A stretch of DNA of 64,000 bases from positions 3,889,223 through 3,953,222 of the forward strand of contig NC_058515.1 in the NCBI RefSeq assembly GCF_020382885.2. Direction: 5' to 3'. Each line of letters starts with the position of its first letter. Position 1 is the first letter of the stretch. Below the pieces are notes generated by a model, which was given only the letters and a program-made list of their open reading frames with translations, ran no database searches and was not told the origin of the DNA. Origin of the DNA: Scatophagus argus (taxonomy: Eukaryota; Chordata; Actinopteri; Scatophagidae). The translations under genes were made by a program, and so were the position numbers. Below, one piece after another: positions 12,120-24,200 of this stretch.

Positions 12120-13301
12120 GCTTTTTCACCTAGAATTTATTCTTAGACACTGGAAGGCAGAATTTACTAAAGTAACACACATAATAAGTATTGTATTGTC
12201 AACACTTCAGTCTCAAGACATAAACTGATATCTCATTTGTTGTTTACAGCAGCTAGACTGGTTGGCTGTTACTTAATGACTACTGCCTGCAGTTCATTCT
12301 GTTAATTCAAGTCTAAACTTGTATTAGTTCAATTGACCAGGATAGAATTCTTTGGTCATAAGAAAAACTGAAACCTGAAACCCAGAGCTGAACTGTACTT
12401 CCAAATGTTCAAAAGGCACCCAAGTAAATACTTAAAACAAAACATCTTACAGAACTGCAAAAACAGCAGTGACAGTGACATCATCAGGACTATAGCTGAC
12501 AGATGTTTTTTTTTTTTTTTGTTTTTTTTTTGCATCACTGATATACCATTTAGTTCAAGACAGACTTTCTGCTCTCATAAAAGTTCCCAGATGATGATGC
12601 TTGCTTGGGCAGTCCAAAACCTGAAAATATTTAATTTGCAATGGCAATGGTAAAAGACAAATGTAAAAAATCCTCAGACACACATAATTATTAAAAAAAA
12701 AAAAAGAAAAAAAAAGCAAAACACGATAAAAAAATAGAATAAATACATTTTCCCCAAAACAGATTGTTTCAGCAACCTCTGGAGGTATGAGGATGTATAG
12801 ATTACACTGTTGGTGAATTGCTGGGGTTGCAACAATTGCATCTGTCTCGAAGCACCACAGTGCAACTCGGGGGTTCATTCAACGCAACAAGAAACTTAAT
12901 GCTGTGATAGAAATGCAAATGTGTGTTTGGGTTCATTAGGCTATAGACAGAAACCCTGTTTTGCTCAAATCAAAAACAAGTCTTTTTTTGGTCGAACTAT
13001 TAATGGTGGAATTACTATGCAAATCTAAATAAAGACAAACATACTGTAACAGAATACATTTCCAAAAAAGGAGCTGCTGACGGGTGTAAACATAACATGT
13101 TGATAAAGAATTTAAGAGTTTCTTGAATACTGATGTGAATGTGAGTTTGGCTTACTGTGGTGCCATACTTGGGCATCCTTTTAGTTCCATGTCATTGTCT
13201 AAGAAACAAATCCTCCGTGTTAAACGGTGACGTGGTACAATTTTGCTGAGCCAGTACTGCAAGAATTTGGGAGACTTTCAGCTGTTGCCACTGGAGAGAT
13301 G
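12120..13301 (-). other. Probable 3' UTR of the proximal il13ra1-like gene
   Basis: This minus-strand DNA follows the stop codon at 13302. Candidate poly(A) signals on the minus strand are ATTAAA near 12635-12630 and AATAAA at 12141-12136. Which is used cannot be told from sequence. Long frames here are antisense or low-complexity. Confidence 0.4.
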
Positions 13302-16300
13302 TCAAGGGTAAAGGTTGTTGTTTGTGGGATCTTTCACTAAAGTGATTTTGCAGTTGTCTTCTTCCTCTGCAGGAACATAAAGTTTGCCAACAGTGCTCTG
13401 ACAAAAAGAACAAAACCAGATGTTAGTATGGGAGAGAAAGCTCAACACAATGTGGCATTTCAACTAAACTTTTTTACTCTATGAACTGCAGTGGTGATTG
13501 CAAAAAAGCTGGAACATTAAGTAAGATGCAAATAGTTTTGAGGCTGAATTTTATGATGTTGTTGGATGCCATTATATGTGTCGGATGCTCTTGTTATTTT
13601 GTCCAGCTCATTTTCCTGCTAATCTTGTTAAAGAAACGGTTACACATGTTGGCCTATTTGCTAAGAGTTAGATTAGCTAGCCTGATTCCGCCCAAAGGTA
13701 ACATATGTCTATGAGCACCTCTAAAGCTTATTTGTTGAAACAGCAAAGTGAAATACTATATGCCAGATTGTTTCTTAACTGTGTGCACTTTCATCTTCCT
13801 GGAATCTTGTTATTGTCAGACTGCAGGAAGATTTTACAGATGATACTTTTAGTCTTAAGCCAACTGGCTAGTTGGGGTAGCTTCAGAAGTCTGACATGAG
13901 TCTGGGCAAAACAGCAAACAAAAGACATAGTGTACTATTCCTTCGGTAATTAAAGTAGACAGGACAACCAGGAGGTAAACCCAGAATTAATAACATAAAC
14001 AGTCACCTTATTGTTGTTGTCAGGAATATCGATTAGGAAGTTCCGAGGTTCTGGTATTTTGGGAAAAATATAGTCCTGATTCCTGTAAATACATAATAGA
14101 TAAATATCAGAGGCAAACAAAAAGACAACTAAATTCGATAGGAACCAAGCAAAAAGATAAAGACTTAATATACCTCCTCCATAATATGAACATCATTGTT
14201 GTCAGGACCGCAAACATCAATGGGACGGCAATGGCAACCATGAGATAATAATAATCATTAGGCTCTGCATCTGCAAGCAAAAACTCCAGCAACATTAATC
14301 AGCTGAGAGTTTTATGTTTCAGCTTACTGTTTAAACCTGGTGCTTTCATTAAAAAAAATCAAGGAACAGAATTCATTTCTGTAAGTGTTTAAACCACTTA
14401 AACAAGAGAAGAAAACAGACAGAGAAAACATACCAAAATACTTCTCACTCCACGGTGTCTCTAGTTTCCGTGTCTGTGCTTTAATAGCTATGCGATACGG
14501 ACAGTGAGGGACCACGGGCAGATCAGTGCTTGTTTGTTCGTATATGTCTTTAAACTGTGAGAAAACAAAAGGCACAACTTTAACAGTGGCTAATCAGTTA
14601 GCTGACTGACTGTGCAAACTATCTATACGAATACACAGGAAAAGTCACAGGATCACCAAGGTGATTAATGTTCATCTTCTGTGCACCATGGATACCTAAT
14701 TTCATGACAATCAATTTAACAATTGGTGAGATATTTCACTAAAGGCTAAAGGTGGCAACATGATGGTGGAAAAGTCAGGCTCACCAAAGCCAGAGAGCTT
14801 CAGCTTCAAGGAAACCTGAATGTCCTTGTCTCACTCCATCTCACTCCAACAGTTGCTCAAATTGTCTTCTTAAATTTTCCACCTTGAACAGTTCAATTTG
14901 AGCATTTCATTGTTTTACTTGAATTGTTACTATAATAACTAAATATGGGCTTTAGAACATAACCACAGTAAAACATTCAGAACGTAACTTTTCATTTCCC
15001 TGATATGCTGTTTTGCTGCCCCTCTCTTCATTCAGTGTCTAGCCTACTCGACCGCCGCTGCTCAGCCAAGCCGGCGAGGACGGGCCGACCAGTAATTAAA
15101 CCCCACCCATCCAAAATGGCCTCCTTGGCACTGCCTTTCAGTCTAACACAACACAGCTGAAATTCATGTCTAATCAATTCATTAGATATTAAAGACAAAC
15201 ATACCTTCATATCATTACACTCAGTGTAATTAATTCTAAACTTCCAAAGAGACAGGTCCACAATGTCAGGAGGATCCCACCTAATAAGGAACTTATCCCT
15301 ATTTTTCGTGACTGTCCAGTTCAGGGGAGGAAGTCTCACTATACAGAGAAGGACATCACAGACAAATATTAACTACAGTCCAGTCATATGCGATCATAAA
15401 ATACTGTAAACCAAGTAAGATGTGTTAAAAATCACCCCTGAGGCATGCAATAACTTCTCTCTCCTAAAAGGGCTGCATTGTGTATTGTTCAAAATGATAA
15501 GTTTTGGATTGTGTCATAACACACATTACACAAGTACATATACATGGACACACATCTCCACAACACAGTGTGTGCTTAAAGGTTTTGCAGAACAGATAGA
15601 GCAACTTCTCTTATAACTAACTATAAATGAGACCGAATAGGGAAGCATGACGTATTTCGACAGAACGTTTCTTCCAGAGGACTCTTTATACTACATTAGC
15701 AATGGGTCAGCATACCATTGGTTTTAAGCGCTATCTTGAAGGTGTTCCTGACAGTTTGGTTGGCCCATGTTCCGTTGAACGAGATGTGAATATCCTGGGT
15801 CATCTTCGCCTGTAGAGCACAACCTGTCCTGGCACCATTGGTGTACGTGTATGACGGGCACGCTTGCAAGAGTGAAGAGGAATCGTCATCAATATCTGTG
15901 CTCCCATCCTCGTTCACTAACCTGGGAATGAAAGAGAAAGGGGATTTACTTTCATGTTGCACACTTTTCCTGAAATCTTGAAAGAATTAAAGAAAAGGAA
16001 TAAACGAATTTCTAAAATTACCAAACTTTTCAATAAGCTCAATTTTTCCATGATTTTGTAACTAAGACCTAACACCATCAAACACATACATGTGCTAAAA
16101 CACTAAAATCCAATCACTGCACACCTGTTTCCCATCTGCTGCCAAATCTCCTCTTCAACCACCATACTATTTAAGACCAGCTCTTTCAGTCCATCCTTGT
16201 CAGATTATACCGTTGCCACAGTGGTATTTTGTCAAGCTCTTTTACTCTCCTTGCCTTGCTGCTCTTTAAGTCATTGATTCTAATTGATTCGGCCCTGGAT

Positions 16301-19080
16301 TTTTGGTTTGTCTCTGGATTTACTCCCTTTGGACTCCTGGATTTCAGTTTGTTGTCTGGATCTGGGTTGTTTTGTGTTGGACTTTTTGCAACTTTATCAG
16401 TGATTGTGTTTGATAACTCTTTGCTCGGTAAGGACCTTTAACTTTTATCCTGCCTTATGCGCCCGCTCATTTGGAGTCCATCTCTAGATTAAAACCTAAC
16501 ATGGGGTCTAGAACACCAGACAGAACCCAGGTGCAGGCTGTGCAAAGATGCCCCTGAGATTCACCACATAACAGCAGAGTGTAAGATGCAGGCAGGGACA
16601 GCATACATGGAACACCATAACCAAATGGACATCATAGTATACAGTTGGGTTGGAAGTCCCTAAGTCAGAGTGGAATACGCCTCCCAAGGTGGTTGAGAAT
16701 GACCAAGCTAAGAGCCTGTGGGACTTCCAGATCAGAGTGGAAGACGCCTCCTAAAGTGGTTGAGAACGACCAAGCTAAGAGCCTGTGGGACTTCCAGATC
16801 CAGACTGTCGACCGCCACAATGTCCGGCTGGTTTGCCATCACAATTTAGTTAAACAACAGAAGAAGGCAGTAATGATAGATGTAGTGATCCCAAGCGACA
16901 GCAACAGCAAGAGGGACATGGGAACAACAACATGAGAAGCTGGAAAAATATCAAGGACTGAAAGAAGAGCTAGAAAAGATGTGACAAGTAAAAGCAACAG
17001 TGGTGCCAGTGGTAATCAGGGCACTGGGGGCTGTGACCCCCATACTGGAAGAGTGGCTCCTGCAGTTTCAAGGTAAAGCATTGGTGGTCTTTGTCCAGAA
17101 GAGCGTAGTCCATTTTCTGAGTATCTGTGCAGAAATATTATGTGGCCTTCCTGTCCTGAATCAGCTGTGTTCACGAGACGTGTTAACAATCTGAGAACTA
17201 TAGAGCACACTGGACTTATCCTTAAATTTAAACAGATGCCGCTGTTTTTAAAATTGTTTTTGTTTTTGGTGTTTTTTTTTAGCAATTTATGATCAACATT
17301 GAATGTGCTTTTCAGCAGTGCATTTCCTGTTATGATAATGGTTATTTGGTTATGGTTGTCTCTTTGTTTAACACTACATTACCAAACATGGCTTGGTTCT
17401 TTGAGGATTAGCTTCACATAATAAACAAAAAAAGGCTTGGACTGATAAAAAGCTGGGCCCCTAAACATGAGGAACTTGCCTTTCACTCCCCAAGGTTCAG
17501 TCTATGTGATGAAACCAAACTTTACCACTGTGTATCGGAAGTATTGCTATACAGCTTACAAAGACTGTGTAATGGTAAGTTTCCCAATGTCTTTTATAAG
17601 CACAAAGTGTACAAAAAAAAACTGCTTTAAACAAAAAAACAAACAAAAGAACACATACTCGTAGAAAAAACCAAGATCTTCAATGGGTCTGGCCAAGGTC
17701 CAGGAGCAGTAAGTTTTCTTGGAGGAATAGATGTGACACTGCAAATCCCTCACCAGCTCTGGGAAGAACAGAGACACATGCACACAGACATTACTACTAC
17801 TACTAGAAAAAACATTCAAACTTCGAGAACAGAACTGGGTCTTATTAAGGACAGTGGTGAGCAAGATGAGCTACCTGTGTAATTGAATGTGAAGGCAGCC
17901 GGCTGGCTCCGTGTGTCACCACACACAGTTGTAATAGAAAAGCTCAGAAATCGTCCATCCATTACCACATACGGCCTCCAAGGAGGAAGCACTGACTGAA
18001 TCCAGCAAGAACAGAGAAACAGGAAAAAAAACACAACCTGAGTGAACAACCACACCGACAATATATAAAGCAGCTCCGTCCTGTACTTGCATCCTGACGA
18101 GATGCCACATTTAAATGCTGATTACACATTAAGGCATTTGTAACAATAACACAGTATCCTTGAGAGGGTCCCAGAGGGTAACACAATGACAGGATGTATG
18201 ACTGTATGGTGTCTTGGTCATGGGTTTCACACACCTTTGTGTAGGCTGAGAAATTACTTCTCTGCCACGTAACCCATGGCTGATTGAAACACACAGGAGC
18301 AGTGGACTGCCACTGTCAGGTACCGGGGAGCAAATTGGGGGACAGGTGCCTTGCTCAAGAGCACATCAGTAGGCCAATTTGGGGGGGGGGGGGGCACTAT
18401 TAATCACTTAATCACTCCCCTGCCCATCCGGGAGGGAATCAAACGGTCAACCACAAAGTCTCTCCAAAGCCCAAAATGTGCCTACACACAAACAGACTTT
18501 AATACTCATACTAATATAGAACAAAACGATATTATAAGGGATGTCCAAGTAACATTTCAAGGACATCGTGGAGTTACATACAATACATTTTTAGCTATTA
18601 AAAAGAATGACATTCGAGTAAATACGAAAACACTTACATAAGCCTACTTAGGTTTTTACTCACGTCAGTCTCGTCGTCTCTCTTGACTTCATATGTGCAG
18701 TTTTCCATGGAATATGTGGACCAGTCCACCACTGGTTTAAAATCACTATACCACAGCAGGGACACATTTTGTGGGGGTAAGATTTGACCTTACGTGAATA
18801 AAGGGAAAAGCATGAGATGAGTCGAGTTGCGCTCCTGTTATTTTTACTCACATGAATGCCAGGCGTGACGTCAATACTGGGAAACTGTACACAGGATGAA
18901 TATAAACTTTGACAAAACAGGAAAACTCGTCGATGAAGAAGTTAATAACGAAAAGGTCTGGAAAAACGTAGTCTAACTCTACTGGGTTAGACAATTGGTA
19001 GATCATGTTTTCATACCTAGTAAGGATTCAGTCGTAACGAAGAAGCAGCTTACTGCGAACAAGTCCAAACTTCCAAACAT
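13302..19080 (-). CDS. il13ra1: IL-13 receptor alpha-1-like class I cytokine receptor, proximal copy
   Basis: Eleven coding exons, 5' to 3' on minus: 19017-19080, 18664-18788, 18235-18279, 17875-17995, 17659-17758, 15716-15921, 15205-15338, 14434-14554, 14174-14270, 14007-14082, 13302-13397. Every junction is GT-AG and all phases close, giving 394 aa. Exon 1 is a signal peptide (MFGSLDLFAVSCFF). Exons 2-4 form the first fibronectin-III module, with an LPPQNVSL start. Exon 5 carries the cytokine-receptor signature CHIYSSKKTYCSW (C-x9-C-x-W). Exons 6-8 complete the binding modules; the WSxWS box is reduced to PWSEKYFG. Exon 9 gives one membrane helix (YYYLMVAIAVPLMFAVL). Exon 10 has Box1-like FPKIPEPRNF. 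The last exon holds GKLYVP and CKITLV. The family subunit pairs with IL-4R alpha to bind IL-4/IL-13 and recruits JAKs. Its neighbour is a second copy in the same orientation, then dock11, as in mammals. The subtype is inferred from tail length, Box1 and synteny. Confidence 0.85.
16115..16495 (+). mobile_element. Possible Ty3/gypsy LTR-like remnant
   Basis: The segment starts CACACCTGTTTCCCATCTGC, has a TTTAAG-type element and a run of TGGATTT/TTGGAC words, and ends near GCGCCCGCTCATTTGGAGTC. This resembles the LTR region of fish sushi/gypsy elements. It lies in intron 5 of the proximal receptor. No coding part is seen and the family call is tentative. Confidence 0.35.
16505..17195 (+). mobile_element. 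R2/R4-type (RLE) non-LTR retrotransposon, 3' fragment
   Basis: Plus-strand frames show the C-terminal part of a restriction-like-endonuclease retroelement. A CCHC knuckle CRLCKDAPEIHHITAEC (C-x2-C-x7-H-x4-C) starts at 16532. PKVVENDQAKSLWDFQIQT follows, then the endonuclease core VMIDVVIPSDSNS near 16870, then VVPVVIRALGAVTPILEEWL at 17000-17060. The parts are in different frames, so it is dead. A 67-bp segment is duplicated in tandem at 16665-16731 and 16732-16798. It sits antisense in intron 5 of the proximal receptor. Confidence 0.7.
18235..18279 (-). other. il13ra1: 45-nt micro-exon of the proximal receptor gene
   Basis: The exon encodes PWVTWQRSNFSAYTK between an acceptor ending TTTCAATCAG and a donor AAG/GTGTGTG. 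Together with the next exon (121 nt) it corresponds to a single 160-nt exon in the distal copy. The split is therefore either an intron gained here or lost there. Confidence 0.6.
18294..18465 (-). mobile_element. Truncated tRNA-derived SINE (same family as 22211-22568)
   Basis: Minus-strand sequence shares the GAGCAAGGCACCTGTCC... and CAGTCCACTGCTCCT segments with the full SINE at 22211-22568, though the tRNA-like head is eroded. It lies in intron 2 of the proximal receptor. A 14-base G run interrupts it. Confidence 0.65.
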
Positions 19081-19260
19081 CCTGCGTATCGTTCACGAGG
19101 CTTATTCCTCGACTTTCCTACAGCCGTTGGCGTTAGGGGTTTTCCGGGTTCCGTAAAACACCGTCTCGCTCTCAGCCGGTTGTCGCTGGCTAACAGTTAA
19201 GTTTTTTACTTCGACTTTCACTTCCAACTTCTTCAAAGGAAGTCATTTCACATTTGGAGG
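19081..19260 (-). promoter_or_regulatory. Candidate promoter of the proximal receptor with EICE- and STAT6-like words
   Basis: Upstream of the ATG at 19080 the minus strand contains GGAAGTGAAA (19225-19216), which fits the PU.1-IRF composite (EICE) pattern GGAANNGAAA. It also contains TTCCTTTGAA (19241-19232), which fits TTC-N4-GAA, the spacing preferred by STAT6. Both lie about 135-160 bp before the start codon. Function is inferred from motif and position only. Confidence 0.35.
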
Positions 19261-19715
19261 CTGGAATTAGGCGGAGAGCTTCCCGTTTAGAGAGGTACGT
19301 GCGCGAGCGGCAACGTAAGCACCCCCCCCCCCCATACACACACCCAAAAAAACAAATAAACAAACGCGTCAAAATCACATTTGACTTGAGCTATTTAGAC
19401 ATGGTGTTGTGGGAATTTAATACGATGTACAGTTTTAAAATAAAACAAAACAAAATCTGGACTGCTTATCATCTGTTAAAGTACAAGAACCACGAGGTCG
19501 AACTGCCCATCGAAGGAGATAAACTAAACAGGCGAGAGAGGAGCTAATTAAACACAAGCAGCATTACTGGAAATAGTAAACAAATACCAATTCACACTCT
19601 GGCAACCCACAAGTTATTCTCATTTGTAGCTTAGCCTGTAACTGATGGTATTAGTAGCTTGTGTGTGTAGACACATAAATAAAGGTTTAGTGGCAGTTTT
19701 CTGTTGAATGATACA

Positions 19716-21263
19716 CAGAGGCAAAACGTCTTACGTTTATTCACACGTTTGCAAACATACCCACAGCACTCAGACTCATGAGATGAACAAATGAGCTATT
19801 AACAAAGTAGCAATATAGGCTTGGTTTTTTATTATTATTTATACAGTTCTGTACAGTTCCATACAGTCCTGTGTGAAATATATTCTTGCTGACCCAAGGA
19901 GCACAGACAGACACAAAACAGTGTTGGGCAATGTAACAGAGAAACAAAACTGAAAACGCTTCATCTCAGTTTGAGGAAGGAAGAGTGAATAATGAGGGGA
20001 TTGCATTTAGGATTCCAGTGTGCTGGTGAACGAGAAAGCACACAAAAGTTCAGACAGAATGACAGCCAAGTTGTAATCAGGTCAATATATGGCCAGATAT
20101 ATACAAAATTATCTTTCACCGTTATCTTTACAAACAGGTATAAGTTAAGTACAGAGGTTAAAAACGCTTCTCAGCAATGCAAGTCATGGTTTTCAACAGA
20201 CGTATCAGATGAACTAAGAATAAAATTGTTATTCCATCCAAAATATACAAGACATGTGACATCTGGAGTCACTGATGTGTGCCAGCAAAGTTCATGCTGT
20301 TCAGTTAAATTCCTCATTGACAACAGCGTAATTGAACTGAACGAAGAAAAGCAGCTTGGCCCAGCGTCAGATATTCAAAATTTCAGCACAGCTGTACCTG
20401 TTCATCACATTTTAAATCATTACGTTTTTCAGTAAGGATTCCCAGAGCAAACAGCTATCTGCCATGCACTCGCTCAATCAGTTCCTTATAAGAGAGTTTT
20501 GTATCCATGCAAACTGAACAAAATCAAGTTGTTTTCCTCATTTGAGGATGTTTATGAGTGTGGAGGAGGACGGCCACTGCAACTCTTCCTGTGCAGTCTA
20601 GAGACCACTCTCAGTGTTAACAAGTATGTGCTGTCCCACCACAGATTATTGCTTCCTGCCTATTTTGCCATGATGGCAGTCACACCAGCAATTGCTTGTC
20701 ATTCCTCTTGACAAGACTTATGCCGTGCCAAGACAAATGCTTCTTCTGTTGCTTTCTTTAGCAATCTCTTGGGTCTGTACAGCACATGTAGGGAAACACC
20801 TCCTCTGCTCTCTTAAAGATAGGTAAAGATAGGACGTTTACCACGTGATAAAGCCTCTGCTGGTCCCATTGCAGTATTCCATGCTATCCAACCAAACACA
20901 CACACGTCTTCCTGCTCCTCCTCAGCGCTCCACAGGAAGATATCAGCACAGCGCAGACATGACAAACCTTCTTGTCCTTGAATGGGCAGTTTTGTTTTTT
21001 GTTTTTTTTTGGTAGTTTCAAGGATACAGTTGCATTTCTGTATACGTATCAGCTTAAACCCGCAGCTGAAAATCTCGTTCTTGTTCTCCTCTGGCAGCAG
21101 AGATGCAGAACTGTACTCCGGTCAGTACAGGGAAAGTGCAAGAGAGCTTACTCATGGCCATTTCCGTCAAACTGCTGGGTGCTGGGTGAATTCTCCTCTG
21201 GGTGAATTCTTCAGAAGAGAATTCACTCAGAGAAATCCAGGCATTTCTGTGTACATGTACATG
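19716..21263 (-). other. Probable 3' UTR of the distal il13ra1-like gene
   Basis: It follows the stop at 21264 and runs to a minus-strand AATAAA at 19741-19736, giving about 1.5 kb. The open frame 19992-20435 on the opposite strand has no recognisable features and lies inside this UTR. Confidence 0.5.
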
Positions 21264-24200
21264 TCAGGAGTGTTGCTGCAGGGCACTCTTTTCGGTTACA
21301 AGGGTAATTTTGCAGGGTTCAATGGGTTCTGGCACTGGCGTATACAGATTCCCTGTTGTGATCTGAATGGAAGGACAGTGTAATGAGTGTTGGTGGAGAC
21401 AGAGAGTGGAGGTAAATAGAGCATGCACACTTCATTAAAAAAAAAAAAAATCTAAAATAATTAAATATACCTTAAGTTCTTTGTTTCCATTCATCATAAT
21501 GTCCTTGAATATGGCTGAAGGATCTGGTATGATGGGGCAAAATATAGCGCTGTGCCTACAAACAGAAACACCACAAAAAGTGAATCAATGACAGGAAGCA
21601 ACATTCAGCACACAATATTCCCACTACCGGAGTATATTTAGAACAGATCTTTTTTTTGTGTGTATCTGTTTAAAATCATTGAAAGATGTGACTCTGTGAC
21701 AGATTGTTCTAATGCATTTCTCCTGCCTTTTCAAAAAGACAGCATTATAACGTAGAATGCCTGAGCAAGCAGAGTTCTGTGTACTATTTTTAAAGTCCCC
21801 CTCTACTCAAACAAATGCCTTTTACTCATTGTTACTTCACTTGCATGCTTGAGCTTCGCCGTGCAGAGTCTGACATGGCATGACTAGTTTCGCATTCATG
21901 TGCTGAGGGAGAAAAGTTCCTCAGTATGATCCTCAGTATACTTTTCTATTTATTCTTGCTCTACTTAAGACACCTACAGTATCCAAGTGTGCCTGAGGGT
22001 GTGGCTGCCTTATTTAACATTTTCCAGTTGCCCACACACACTCACTCTGTCCATTGTTTAAAACTGTGAAGCACCCAAGTGGCAGAAGTGCTCCAAAAAA
22101 AAAAGCCCAGCGCAGTTTAAAGAATAACTTCCTTTCCCTTGTCTTGAAGTTTCAGTGTTCGCCTGTGGGTGGCAGCTTAGGACCACTAAACCAATTAGGT
22201 TTCTTTATGTTCAAGAAGAAGAATCAGCTTTATTGACAGTATATATATTTTTACATACACACACTGAATTCGTCTTCTGCATTTGACCCATCCTTCGTTG
22301 AACACACACATGCAACACCCGGCAAATTACATTAAATTACAAAACACACACAGGAGCAGTGGGCAGCATCAAGCGCCCAGGGAGCATACTGGGGGGTTAA
22401 GTGCCTTGCTCAAGGGCACATCAGCCGGCTAATGGAGGGGGGAAGAGCTTTTTTCGCATTAATCACTCCACCACACCCAAATTTTTCCTGCCCGTCCGGT
22501 GGGGGAATCGAACCGGTGACTCTCCGATCACAAGCCTCTTCCCCAACCTCTAGGCCACAGCTGCCCCTGAGCACAACATATTTCCTCTTCAGTGACATGC
22601 TGTCATTGTTGCAGACCTTGTCGTTTCACAAAGGTATGGACTCTTGAAATCTATGGCAAAATTAGTCATAAAGCAATAAACCGTTCCCCTTACAAAAGCG
22701 TACCTCCTGAAGCAGTAGCAGGACAGAATGACGCAGATGGACAGAATGATGGGGATGACAACGGCGACCAATGTCAGTGTCCAGTCATCAGGCTCATCCG
22801 TACCTGTAACGAACAACAGGGACATGTACTTCATCTTTCAAGACAATTTCAAGGTTTTTGCTGTCATGAAGCAAGTAATGCAGAGAAACTGGTGTTTAGT
22901 TAGTGCATGTCCTTTTATCACTCCATAATGTTACTGTTATTCGTGAGGCTGGCTGAAAATCACCGCGCTGTGTTTGTGAGGTGATTGCAAGGGGGGCTGC
23001 ATTTGTAGACATAGAATATGGAAATATGGAAAATGGAGCAGATATCCATCCATCCATTTTCTATACTGCTTATCCATCAGGGTCGCAGGGGAGCTGGAGC
23101 CTATCCCAGCTGACTACGGGCGAGAGGCGGGGTACACCCTGGACTGGTCGCCAGTCAATCGCAGGGCCAACACACAAAGACAAACAACCACACACTCTCA
23201 CACTCACACCTAGGGGCAATTTAGAGTAGCTAATTAACCTAATGTGCATGTTTTTGGTATTGTGGGAGGAAGCCGGAGTACCCGGAGAAAACCCACGCAG
23301 GCACAGGGAGAACATGCAAACTCCAGGGCCCAGACCGGGATTCGAACCTAGAACCTTCTTGCTATGAGGCGACAGTGCTAACCACTACACCACTGTGCCA
23401 CCCTAGAATATAAAGATTCCTCTTGTAAAGGTAAAATTTAAAGAGGGAACAGTAACTACAAGTGGAAGAAAATATCAATACAGTTTGAGTATCACAATAT
23501 TTTCTTTTGTGAAAAATGTGTAACAAAATATTCAAAGCATTTTTCTCCTTTTCTTCAGTTTGCTGTTGTACAAAGTCATTTTGATATCTGACACATTTTA
23601 GCCAGCAAAACGCAGCGATTGCCTCATGGTCTAATTTCTTTATTTTTCTGACGAGAGACATTAAAACGCACAAGTGATATCATGTTTGTATTTACATCTG
23701 TTCATGCAAGTCATTAAAGATAGAAGATAAAGATAGAAGTCATTAAAGATAGAAGACAGTTTAAGATGTGAAGTAATGTGAAACGAAGACAACTTCAATG
23801 TGCAACATTCCATCATTCTACTATTATCATTCTACCTACTTTTAAACAAAAGATTTAAACCTTCTGAATCAAGTTGGAGAAGATCGTTTCACTTTTTTCA
23901 CCGGTGCTTTCAAGTGGCTTGCACCACCGTCTTTTAATAAGGTGCAAACATTTCACGTAAAAATTAAGCGGCTTGATATAAATGTGTTATTTTGTGGACT
24001 TAAATAATGCACTCAGAGAAATCAGTGTGGTTAAACTGAATGGACAGTTACCGTAACTTATGGTGTCAACGTAGTCACTCTCTATTCTTGACCCGAAGCA
24101 CCTATCAACACCATACATTTTGGATTGGAACTCGTAACGGCACCTCTTATTGTAGTTAACCTTCGTCTCAGTTTCTCCATTGATTATGTTCTGGCATACC

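Noticed and set aside
17962..18294. 110-aa continuous minus-strand frame through the 45-nt exon of the proximal receptor.
   Set aside because: Reading through leaves the frame of the clearly homologous next exon (17875-17995). Splicing at AAG/GTGTGTG restores it.
18852..18981. Possible extra exon in the proximal receptor (acceptor CCCAG, donor GTGAGT, open frame with INFFIDEFSCFVKVY).
   Set aside because: It would enter in phase 1 but leave in phase 2, while the next exon needs phase 1. The distal copy has no equivalent exon. Direct joining of 19017 to 18788 is in frame.
19992..20435. 147-aa plus-strand open frame.
   Set aside because: It lies antisense within the likely 3' UTR of the distal receptor and has no recognisable motif or splice context.
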